Positions 41,725 to 53,700 of a DNA stretch of 64,000 nucleotides are shown here, piece by piece; the stretch's first letter is position 1; each line of letters begins with the position of its first letter. Source of the stretch: Symbiodinium natans (Eukaryota > Sar > Dinophyceae > Suessiales > Symbiodiniaceae); assembly GCA_905221605.1 (NCBI GenBank), contig CAJNDS010002468.1, forward strand, positions 906,001-970,000, read 5' to 3'. The translations under genes and the position numbers were made by a program. The notes beneath the pieces are model-generated. The model worked only from the letters and a program-made list of their open reading frames with translations. It searched no databases and was not told where the DNA came from.

Positions 41725-44700
41725 GTTTGTGAGGTTTAGGGTTTAGGGTTTATGCTTAAGGTTTATGAGGTTTAGGGTTTGTTTTTTCGCTTCAACTCGA
41801 TTGCCACACCCCTTGTGCCCCCCAAGTTTCCTTTCTTGTGCTGTAAGCCCTAGACCCTAAACCCCGAACCCTAAACCCGAAACCCTGAACCCTAAGCTCT
41901 GTTGGTGTGTGCCTTTGCTGAATGCGTGAGCACTAAGCCTGACAAAAAATGGGCGCAGCGCCTGCCTGGGCTGGTGTTGAGAGTTTTCCTGGGGCCAATT
42001 TACTTACTACGCGGGGGATGATGCCCGTGTTTTAGGAGGGTTATATACCCTGCATAACTATATTTCCTCAAGAACCTCCCAGAAAATTCATGCCTATACT
42101 GCCCTAATCTGGAAGAGTATCTTTCTTTTTTGGGTGGTTTTTAAGCAACTAGTAGTCTTAGTAGATTGGGGCTTCGGGGACCTTTTTGTCTGCCTGGCTT
42201 ACTAAGAAAAACTTAGGGGAACTCTGCGTGCCTCACCCTAAACCCTAAACCAAACACTAAACCCTAAGCCCTGATAACCCCAAAACCTTGGTCCCCCTTT
42301 AAAAGGGCCCCTCCTTGTAGGGATGTAGTGCGTAAGGCCTAAACCCCTAACACCCCTAACACCCCTAACCTCGGGATCTTCCCCCCTTATACTAACAGTC
42401 CTTAATCAGGAAGGATGATAGTAGGAGGTACTATAATCCCTATTCCGGACTGTTAGTGTAGGGGGGAACATCCCAACCTTAACCCCTATTTTGAAGTCAA
42501 TGTTCAAGTTCCATGTTTGCAGTCGTTGAGCATTGCGTAGGGTGTTTTAGGGTTTAGATTACGCCCGAAATGCCGAGATGCCGTAAGCCCTAAACCCTTC
42601 TACAGTAGAATCAGCAGAGCCCTTTGATGCCTGTAGGTTTGGGGGTGTAGGGTATTTAGGGTTTGAGGAAGAGGCGTCTCTGCCGTTTGGCGGCGTAGTG
42701 CGCATGTTTGCTCTGATCCTAAATCCTGAGTATGACCCCGAACCTCAACCCTAAACCCATGCTACCTTTCTGTGGGTTTGGGGCCAAAAATGGGCGTTTA
42801 TTTCGTTTAGGGTAGGGGAAGATACACTCCAATTCCTTTAACCTTTCTAAACACCTAAACCGCGAAACCCCTAAACGCTAAACCCTAAACCCTAAACCCT
42901 AAACCCTAAACCCTGAACCCTTTCTAAGCCCCTTTTTGGTTTGGGGTTTTCCTCTGTGAGGAGGCGGGGGATGCTGTGGTGGAGGCCACGGGCGCAAACT
43001 TTGGGTTCAGAAGAAGGGGTTGGGTTTAGGGTTTGGGGTTTGGAGTTTAGGGTTTAGGGTTTAGGGTTTCGGGTTTGGGGGTTGGGGGTTGGGGGTTGGG
43101 GGTTGGGTGTTTAGGGGCTTAGGGGTTTAGGGGTCTGGGGTCTGGGGGTTCAGGGTTTAGGGGCTTAGGGTCTAGAGGTATAGGGGTCTAGGGGTTTAGG
43201 ATTAGGGGTCTAGGCGTCTAGGGTGTAGGGGTCGAGCGGGGGTTTAGGGTATGGGGTTTGTGGTTTAGGGTTGGGGTGTTTATAGGGTTTAGGGCTCAGG
43301 GTTTGTGGTTCTGGTGTTTTTTTTAAGGGCTTTAGGGGTTTAGGAGTTCTGGGGTCTGTAGGGGTTTGGAGTTGACTGGAGTTGAGGGGTCGCAGGGTTT
43401 AGGCTCAAGGTTTAGGGTTGTAGGGTTGCCCAAAACTCGCATCAGTTCGTGAAGGCCATGACGGTTCAACCCCTACTGCGAGGGTGATGATTTGGGAGAC
43501 CGGATTCGCGCTGAGTGCCGGGAGTTCATCTTGTTGAAATTCCTGCCACTCGGGATGAGGACAACGTTGAATCTAATGGTGAACGGACGACTCCCTAAAC
43601 CCTAAACATCCCTAAACCCTAAACCCTAAACCCTAAACCCTAAACCCTAAACCCTAAACCCTAAACCCTAAACCCTAAACCCTAAACCCTAAACCCTAAA
43701 CCCTAAACCCTAAACCCTATAAACCCTAAACCCGAATTGGCGGACGGCGAGTTCACTGGGGCCTGATGTCCTGATGTGCGCCGCCCGCTCATGAAGATTG
43801 GGTGCGCGACCAGCCTTAGCTCCCTAAATCCTAAACCCTAAACCCTAAACCCTAAACCCTAAACCCTAAACCCTAAACACTAAACCCTAAACCCAAACAA
43901 AATGTGATGTTGAGGAGTTTAGGGAGCCCTGATGGGGCCTAACCCGTAAAACCTGTAACCTAGTAGGGGGATGAGGTGTTCTATTTGTTCCGTGCTATTT
44001 GGGTTTTAGGGTGACCCAAACTTTGGGTCACCATTTGTTTGGGTTTTTGTGGCCCAAACGCCTTCTTATAGAAGGTTTTTGGTCTATTTTGAGCCTAAGG
44101 GCAAACCCTGAGCTTGAAGGGTCAGGGTACCTAGTAACGCAAGTATATCTGTACTTATAGTAGCCCAATTATAACTTGAGGGGCTTTTAAGTGGGGTAGA
44201 ACTACACTTATAATTGGGTTACTAAGTACCCTGAAACTCCAAGTACAATGGTGGTTTGCTGGCAGGTTCTGTCCCGCCGCTGCGATGCCACGGAGAAGCG
44301 GTCAGTGGACGAGGCCCTGTGGCACAAAATTCAGGGCTCAAAGGAATGGTGGTGCAGGGCACTTGTCACCCAACTATAGCTGTACTGATAACCCACTTAT
44401 ACGCCCTCTAAGTGCCCTAATGTACCCTAAACCCTAAACCCTCAACCCTAAACCCTAAACCCTAAACCCTAAACCCTAAACCCTAAACCCTGATTGGGTT
44501 ACTAAGTACCACGAACCTCCAAGTGGTGGTGTAGGGGGAGTGGTGCTTCCCTCCTTGAAACCTGAAACAGGTGGTAAAGGGTTATAGGGTTTAGGGTTTA
44601 GGGTTTAGGGTTTAGGGTCTACAGTCTGGGGTTTAGGGTTTATAGGGTTCAGTGCTTATCGGGCTTGGGGGTTGCGGTCTTAGGGTTCAGGGCTGATAAT

Positions 44701-47700
44701 TCGGGTATATGGTATCAGTATGCTGCAGGGGGCGGAAGCACAATGGATGTCCGAACTTCCGGTACTGTGAGGTTCGAGCACGCCGGGGCTTGGGGGTTGC
44801 TGTAAGTCATCAACACGGCCAGAAAAACGGCCCTGCAATTACCTCCCGAGTTTGGTTCGGACCCTTTGTGCTTCAAGGGTCGGAACGGCCGGATGAAATT
44901 TCGTCGCAATCTGCAGAACATCGCGCCAAGGAGGTCGGACGGATACACGGGCCGAAGCCCCTGAACCCTCAATACTAAACCCTTCGTAGAAGCTCTTTTT
45001 GACTTCGTAACCCATAGCCCACCTTACTCACTCGACTTACTACTGTAGGTCAAAAGAGCTTCCAAGTTAGGGCATCTAGGGTTTATAGGGGCCAAAGGCA
45101 CTTCGGTCCGGCAATCGCCCCAAGGCCACGGTGTTGGTTGGTCTGGTTTCGCTTGTTTTCACCTGCAACTTGCCTGGGTCCAAATATGGGGGAGGGTTAC
45201 GGAATAGGGAACCCTAAATTTGACCCACAAATAGTAGGATTCCCGTAGAATAAGGACCCGAATAAAGCACCCCCTAGTTTCGGAAAACCACCATACGGAT
45301 ACTGTGTTAGGATTTAAGGTCATAAGAGAGAGATAATGTTAGTTGCTGTATTGCCCTGTTAGGGTCCTGTCTGGGATTTTTCCTTGGCGCCTGGTCAGTC
45401 ATGAATAGCTGATGTCCTTTGGGGAAAGTTGCCCGACGTGAAAAGACTGCCAAGTTATTTTTCAATGTTGCTCCCTTCCTAACCCCTAGCCCCTAAACCT
45501 TCAACCCGAAACCCGAAACGCCAAACATCGGACCCCAAAGTGTGCTCCCTTTGTTTGCCACCCTGGAAGCCTATAAACCAAGCCCCTCATATGAAGACCT
45601 TTGAAGCCTGAACCCTAAACCGTAAACCCTGACCCCCGACACTTCTAAATTTGAGAGGAATTGGCCTAGGGTGTTGGGGCTTAGGCTCCTACAGAGTTTA
45701 GGGTTTGGGGCTTTAGGGTTTTAGGGCTTTAGGGTTATTCTGGGTTCAGAGTTTGCCAAGCCCAGCAAAAGACGTAAACCCTAAACCCTAAACCCTAAAC
45801 CCTAAACCCTAAACCCTAAACCCTAAACCCTAAACCCTAAACCCTAAACCCTAAACCCTAAACCCTAAACCCTACGAGGTCGCCATTGATCTCACCTCCG
45901 AAGCCGAAAGGCTCTTGGCCACACGTAGCTTCGAAGAGGAGCAGAGTTTGGGCTTAGGGTTTAGGGATTAGGGTTTAGGGTTTAGGGTTTAGGGTTTAAG
46001 GTTTAGGGTTTAGGGTTTAGGGTAAGTTAAGGGTCCGGCGTGTTTCAGGTTTTTGGTTGGGGTTGGGGGTTATAGGGGTTTGGGGTTCAGGCTTCAGGTT
46101 TATGGCTTAGGGTTCTCATAGGGGTTCATGGGTTTAGGGTTTAGGGGCTTCAGATCATCAGGGTTTGAGGCGGAAGAAGCTTTACAGGGTTTGGAGTTTA
46201 GGTTAACTTCGGTGGGTCCCCTGAAATCCCTACGCAACGCGATAGAGCCCATCGAAGGTCGGGTCTTATGTTTATAGGGTTTAGGGTTTAGGGTTTAGGG
46301 TTTAGGGTTTAGGGTTGTTTAGGGTTTAGGGTTTAGGGTTGTTGCCTCCCTTCCCCCCCCCCTCCCCCCCCCGAATTCACCCCAGGCATAGCTTCCCATG
46401 AGCATTCAAAGGCAATCCACCCCATCAGAGGTCTTTTGGAGAGACATGGTATAATCCCAAAGGGTCCTAAGTACCTGCATAGTAGAAAGTAGGGTTTCTA
46501 TAATAGGAATTACTATTATGGTTTGGGTAAGTGCCCCCCATATAGGTACTTAGGATTCTTTGGGAGTTCGTAGCCCTGCTTGAGCAGTCTACAGGAAGGC
46601 AGCCCTCGCCTGGTTTAGGGGTTTAGGGTTTAGGGTTTAGGGTTTAGGTTTTAGGGTTTGAGAACCTGAGCCAGGCCCCACGTCATCTTCCGTATCGCTA
46701 CCGAGCCACTCCTGCGTCATTTGCGTTAGTAACCCTAAGCCCCAAACCCAACAGAAGCCCGATACGGTCCGGGTCAACCACCTCCGAAGCACCCGAAGAA
46801 GAACCTCCCCTCAAAACCTCAAAGAAGGGCCATTCTTGACAACGAGACCAAGACTTTAACAACCTGAACCCTATAAACCCTGCAAAGCCTATAAACCCTA
46901 CAAACTCTACAAACCCTATAAATCCTATAGACCCCTTCAACCCTATAGATACACCCCATAAAGCCCTCAACCCCAAAAGGGCTCACCTCTTGAAAAGCAG
47001 GACCTCGGCCCCGCCGCCGCGAAGCTGGCGCACCTGGCAGACTCCGCTCTTAGCCGGAGGGCCGCCAACGCGCCCTTGCTGCGCACGCTTGATGCGAGGT
47101 TTGGGGCCTAGGCCTCAACAAGGTGCTTGATCACCTAGGGTTTAGGGTTTAGGGTTTCGGGTTTAGGTTTTGGGGTTTGGGGTTTAGTTTTGGGGGAAAA
47201 TATACCTAAACCCTGAACCCTAGTTGAATCGGATTTGAGGTTGGCGGCATGTGTTCAAAGCGGGTGTTTTTTTTCCAGAGTCTTTCGGGTCCTGCAAGGC
47301 TCTTAGGGCTGTTGATTTCCAGTGCAGGCGACGTTGCAGGGGTTTAGGGTTGAGGGCCTTTTCGGCTTAAAGATAGAGCTTGCCGTACAAGATCCAGAAT
47401 TCCGTGATGTCTTTCTGCCGCGGGGATGTGGATTCTGAAAGTTTTTTCAGCATGGTCCTCTTCGGATCCACTCACAAGTCTACGTCCGAAACCCAAAATC
47501 GACCCACTGATGGCTGAATTCAGGGTTGCGTGGGTTTAGGGTTTAGGGTTTAGGGCTTAGGGCTTACGGCTTAGGGTCCTCAAATCGACCCGGTATGTAG
47601 GGGTAGGGGTAGCTGGCACCAACACCCGAAACACTGCCCTCATGCAAGGTGAGCCGCAACGAGGCGCACTGGGGTTCGTGGATCTCAGGGAACTCCAACG

Positions 47701-50700
47701 CGCGACACACCCGTAATTCCGGGTTTAGGTTTAGTAGGGTTTAGGGCTTAGGGCTTAGGGTTTAGGGTTTAGGTTTAGGCTTAGTAGGGTTTAGAGGAAG
47801 ATTCCGCAAGTATCCCGCCAATCGAATGAAAGCTGCCGGAAATCATTTCAGAGGAGTTGGAGCCCCTGGGTTTAGGAGGATTAGGGCTCGGTAGAGGGTG
47901 TACATTACCGGGCTAAACGACTCTAAGCCTAAAACCCAAAACCTCCAAGCCCTAAGCCCTAAACCTCAAAGCTCTGAACTTCTACCCTAGACCCAGAACC
48001 CGGAACTGTAAGCCCTAACCTCCTGAAGCTTAGACCCCATCTTCTTCGAGCCTGAGCAGTCTTTAGCTACCAAGGCATGTAAAGGTTCGGAGTCACAGAG
48101 TCACAGAGTCACAGTTACTAGGACCCAGAGCCCCTAAACCCTAATCCCTAAACCCTAAACCCTTTTGTTCGGGGTTTAAGGTTTAGGATTTAGGTTTTGG
48201 GAAACATGATTAGATTGGGAACTCCACAGACTGGCAAGAAAGTGAAAAGAACCCATTTTGCGGAAACGTACAATCTGTCAAAGAAACCATTTTCAGTAAA
48301 CAAAACTAGAATCTGTCTGGGAGGATCCCAGTAAACAAAATGATCCATTTGCATTTAGAAAACTTAAACACATCGAATCTAAAACAAACCCTAATCCCTA
48401 AAACATAAAAAACCGCTATATGCCCGAGAACCCTAAACCGAACCCTATAAACTCTATCAACCCTGTAAACCCCACAAGCCCTATAGACCCGAATTTCAGA
48501 CCCTTTATGGACCCTACAAACCCTGTAGACCCCTATAGACCTTGACACCCTAAAACCTTAAGCCCTGAGCCCTACCCTACAGACCTTGACACCCTAAAAC
48601 CTTAAGCCCTAAAACCTTAAACCCTAAACCCTCAACCCTAAACCCTAAACCCTCCAAGCCCTAAAACCTTAAACCCTAAAAGCCTAAGCCTTGAAGGCGC
48701 GCATGGGCCATGAAGGTCAGCAGCAACGGCCCTGCCCTGAGCTCCCTCAACGGTTTAGGGTTTAGGGTTTAGGGTTTAGGGTTTAGGGTTAGGGTTTAGG
48801 GTTTAGGGTTTAGGGTTTAGGGTTTAGGGTTTAGGGTTTAGGTTTAGGGTTTGCCTCTAAACCCTAAACCCTGAATGTCTATGCCGTCGTTGGTGGGTTC
48901 GCAGCCGGTGGGTTCAGTTCTCGGCTTGAAGTTGACTTCAATTCTCGTGTAGCTATCAAACGTGTTGATCCAAAACCCTAATTATCCGATAAGCCCACTA
49001 AACTCCCCCCTGCTCTCCAAAGAAGCACACCCAGGGTTAGAATATGCCCCTGAGAGCGCTGTGCTCTGAACTCCCAAAACACCCAACCGTTATGCGCACA
49101 CATCCGAATACAAAAACCAAAGAAGCGCCTGAACCCTCAACCCTAGACCCTAGACCCTAAACCCTAAGCTCTAGCCATACTGCACCCTAACCATACTGAA
49201 CCCGAAGCCCTATCCCAACGGCAGGCTCTAAATTTCGCACTCAGCTCTAAGCTCTACCTCAGGAGCGTAAAAAACACTTTTTCCGAAGCTCTCATTCTAA
49301 ATCCTTTATAGGAATCTTAGCCAACCTACCAAAAAGAAGATTTGGGTTCACAATGTAGACCCTGTAAGCCCTACGCTCAGGGCCGCCGACGCTTTGGCTG
49401 AGGGCTGGGACGAAGTGCTGCAGCGCATGGCCTCGGACTGGCAGGGCCTTTCGGGGTTGGGGGGTTGAGGGTTTAGGGGTATGAGTTTAGGGTGTTTGGA
49501 GTGTTTGGGGTTTTTAGGGTGTTTGGGGTGTTTAGGGTTTATACTTTTAGGAGGTTAGGCTGGGTTGGGCGGCTTAGGGGCTTTGCAGGTTTGCCTGTTT
49601 AAGGTGTGGTGCTTCGGGTTTTCCCCCCCTAGACCCTAAACCCTAAACCCTAAACCCTAAACCCTAAACCCTAAACCCTAAACCCTAGACCCTAGACCCT
49701 AAACCCTGGTTTAGGGTTTAGGGTTTAGGGTTTAGGGTTTAGGGTTTAGGGTTTAGGGTTTAGGGTTTAGGGTATAGGGGTAAGCCCTAAAGGATCAAGT
49801 TGTTGGGTGCTGCAGGTAGGCTTTCGGGCGGGAGGGTTTGGGGTCCACCCTAAACCCTAAACCCTAAACCCTAAACCCTAAACCCTAAACCCTAAACCCT
49901 AAACCCTAAGCCCTAAACCCTAAACCCTAAACCCTAAATGTTGGAAGGCTTTCTTCCCCATAAGCCCCAAAAGCGTATCAGAGTCCCCTGAACCCTAACC
50001 CCTGTAAACACGGAACCCCGAATAGGCATTAGGGTTTAGGGTTTAGGGTTTAGGGTTTAGGGTAGCCCTCAACCCCCAAACCCTAAACCCCCAGACCCAA
50101 AAAACACCTAAATCCCTAGAACCATGACAGGACCCCATTGCCCGGCGACTCATCGCCGGCACCATCGTCGTTGCGGAGCTTAGGGGGGAGGCACTCGGGG
50201 CCTGCGTTCAGGGTTAAAGGGGGTTTAGGGTATTTAGGGTATTTAGGGTATTTAGGGTATTTAGGGTATTTAGGGTATTTAGGGTATTTAGGGTATTTAG
50301 GGTATTTAGGGTATTTAGGGTATTTAGGGTTGTAGGGTTCACAGGCTTTTTGGTTTGTATAGGTTTCTGGGTTTAGGGATTATAGATCCTTAGGATTTAG
50401 GTCTCTGGGGGTTGTATCGATCCCTCCCCCACTGAACGCCTAGCCCTAAACCCTAAACCCTAAACCCTAGCCCTAAACCCTAAACCCCAAAACCCGAAAC
50501 CTACAGACCTTTTTGAACAACATCCCAAGCAAAAACTCTTGCCAGCATAGGCATTTAATGGTTAGAGCTTAGGGTTTAGTGTTTAGCGAAGTACAGTATT
50601 CAAAGCGGGCAAACAACATTCAATAGCACACATACTAGAAACAGCAACACAACCATGAACGCTACAGACCAGGTCAACTCTGTTTCTAGTAGCCTAAACC

Positions 50701-53700
50701 CTAAAGCCCGAAACCCGAAACCCTAAAACTCTAAAACCCTAAAGCCCTAAACCCTAAACCCTAAACCCCAAATATTTTAATCTAAGGCCCTATAAATCCT
50801 AAACCCTTAAGCCCTAAGCCACTCTCAAGTTACTTTTGGTCCGAACAGGTGGAGTCCAAGTTGGGCTTTACCTGCTCGGGAGGCCGCGCCCCTGAGTTTA
50901 GGGTTTAGGGTTTAGGGTTTAGGGTTTAGGGTTTAGGAGTTTAGGGTTTAGGGTTTAGGGTTTAGGGTTTAGGATGTTGACGGGCCTTTTTGGCCGGCCG
51001 CGGTGCGTATGGCTTTTTAGGGTTGTAGGTTTCCAGGGTTTACTCTAATCCCTAAAGCCCTAAACCCACTGGTGGTTCTAGGTTCCCTCATCAAGCAAGT
51101 AACTCCAAAAAGGGTAGTTTGGCTGCTGGGCCAAAGCCTCTAAACTCTGAACCCTTAACCCTGAAGCCTAAACCCTAAACTTGAACCCTAAACCCCAAAC
51201 TTAAACCCTTATCTCGACATGGCACCTGTTGGGGATGTGCGATTTTCTGCGTCCTGGAGCCCGCCAGACTGGCCGACTACAGGGGACCCCATAGAAACAA
51301 CCGAAACCCTAAACCCTAAACCCTATACCCTATACCCTAAACCCTAAACCCTAAAACCCTAAACCCTAAACCCTAAACCGCCTTCGAGGAGTCGCCACAA
51401 ACAAGATCCTCGCAAAGCTGCCTGGCTCAGACTTCGCCTTTCTAGGGTTTGGGGTTTAGGGTGTGGGGTTTAGGGCTTGGGGTTTAGGGTTTAGGGCTTA
51501 GGGCTTGGGGTTTAGGGTTTAGGGTTTAGGGTTTAGAGTTTAGGGTTTAGGGTTTAGGGGTTTAGGGTTTAGGGTTTGGGCTTGAGGGCTTCGGGGTTTG
51601 GGGATTAAGGGCTTCGGGCTAGAAACGCTACCAGCAACGCAAAGAATTGTGAGTTGAAGTTTGCTAGGGCCATGCTCGCAGTTTCAGGGCTATATGGGCT
51701 CCAAGCATATGGGCACAGGTGCTTTCGCGACGTAGGGGAGGGTTACAAAGAGGCATGTTTTTGTACCCTCTGTCTCAACAAAATGTCCTAAATAAGTCTT
51801 AAATCCCTAAACCTTAACCCAAAGCCCTAAAACCCGAAGACCTAAACCCTAAAACCCTAAACCCTAAAACCCTAAACCCTAAAACCCTAAACCGTAACCT
51901 AAAGCCCTAGACGCTAACCTAAAACCCTAAACGCTACACCTTCAATTGCTAAAGCCCTGAATCCGGGGAGGAGGGGGCGGCTCACTTTTTTAGTTGAGGA
52001 TCTGGGGTTGAGGAGTTGGGGCTTTGGTTTTAGGGTTCTGTTTAGGGTTAGGGTTTAGGTTTTTGGGTTTTTCTGGATCCCTTATCTTACAAACAAGCAA
52101 GAGCCCTAAACCTGGTAAGCTGAACAGATCGAGATTTGGGTTCGGAAGGCTGTACCCTGATGCCCTAAAGTCCTAAAGTCCTCTAACGCCCTAAAGTCCT
52201 CTGAAGCCCTAAAGTCCTCTAAAGCCCTAAAGCCTTACAACCCTAAACCTTAAAGCCCTGACCCCGAATTGGAGTCCTGCAGTCCTAAAGACCTGCAACC
52301 CTAAACCCTGAAGCCCTGAACTCCCTAAACCCGAATCAAAATCCGAAGGTCCTGAATCCTTACAAGCCTAATTAAACCCTGCCAAAGCCCCAACCCGAAA
52401 TCCTACTAGAGCCCTAGATCCTAATTAGCCTAAACCCTAAACCCTAAAACCTAAATAGCCCAAACCCTAAACCCTGAGGCTGGGATGTGGACTTCACAAG
52501 CCGAACCAGCAGACGCTGCTTTTGCCCCACGCCGCGCCGTTGCTCCTGCGGGACATATGGGCTTCGGGGGCTTGGGGAGTCTAGGAGGGTTTAGAGTTTA
52601 GGGTGTAGGGTTTAGGGCGAGGGGTTTAGGGGCGGGTTTCGGGTACCGTTTAGGGGTTGGGGGGTTGTTTAAGGGTTACTTCTCAACATCTCCGTGAAAG
52701 CCTCTGGCCACTGAAGAATCTTCAGGCTCACTTTATGCCCTCAAAGCCTAAACCCTAAACCCTAAACCCTAAACCCTTGAGCCCCTAGACTGCAAGCCTC
52801 AAACCCTAAGCCTAGAAAGCTCTAAACCCCCCGCCGCAACCCCCTTTAAGAAAAGTACCAAAAAAACAACTAAGGGAGACACAAACACATAAACAAAACC
52901 ACCCCTGAAGGCCTACATCTTTCGTCCCAAGCACTAAAGCCCTGTAATGACCCGACAGCCTAACCCTAAATCGTAAACCCTAAACCCTACTTTCCCTAAA
53001 CCCTCAACCCCAAATCCTAAACTCTCAACCCCAAACCCGGTACCCCAAACCCTAAACCCTAAACCCTGAACCCTAAACCCTAAACCCTAAACCCTAAACC
53101 TCAAACAGCCCCAAACCTTCCAGGACCTCCCGCTCGACCGGCTTCCTGGCCTGGGTGGCGACTTCGGCTCCGCGATCAAGTCGCGCCTCTCGGTTGGTAT
53201 AAGGGTTTAGGGGGTTTAGGGTTTAGGGTTTAGGGTTTAGGGTTTAGGGTTTAGGGTTTAGGGTTTGGGGCTTAGGGTTCAGGGTGGGTTGGTATAAGGG
53301 TTTCAGGCAGTTTTAGGGTTTTAGTGGTTTAGGGTTTAAGGTTTTAGCGGTTTTAGGGTTTTGGTTTTAGGGGTTTTAGGGTTTTAGGGGTTTAGGATTT
53401 AGGGTCTAAGGTTTTAGGGGTTTTCGGGGTTTAGGATTTTCGGGCTGGGGTTTAGGGTTTAGGGCTAGGGTTTAGGGTTTAGGGTTTTAGGGGTTCAGGA
53501 TTTCAGGGTTTTCGGGTTTCAGGGTTTTAGGGGCTTAGTCAAATCAGGGAAGTTAGGGTTTAGGGTTTAGGGTTTAGGGTTTAGGGTTTAGGGTTTAGGG
53601 TTTAGGGAAATTGGGGGTTGGGGTTCAGAGTTTGGGGTTTTGGGGGTTTTGGGTTTTAGGGTTTAGGGTTTAGGATTTTTGAGTTGCAGAGTTTAGGGTT

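Noticed and set aside
43740-43830. Missing polymerase exon between 43483 and 44266
   Set aside because: Short frames here hit stops within eight codons and show no family residues.
44709-44978. Overlapping open frames on both strands
   Set aside because: No family match, no phase link to the polymerase; left as intron sequence.
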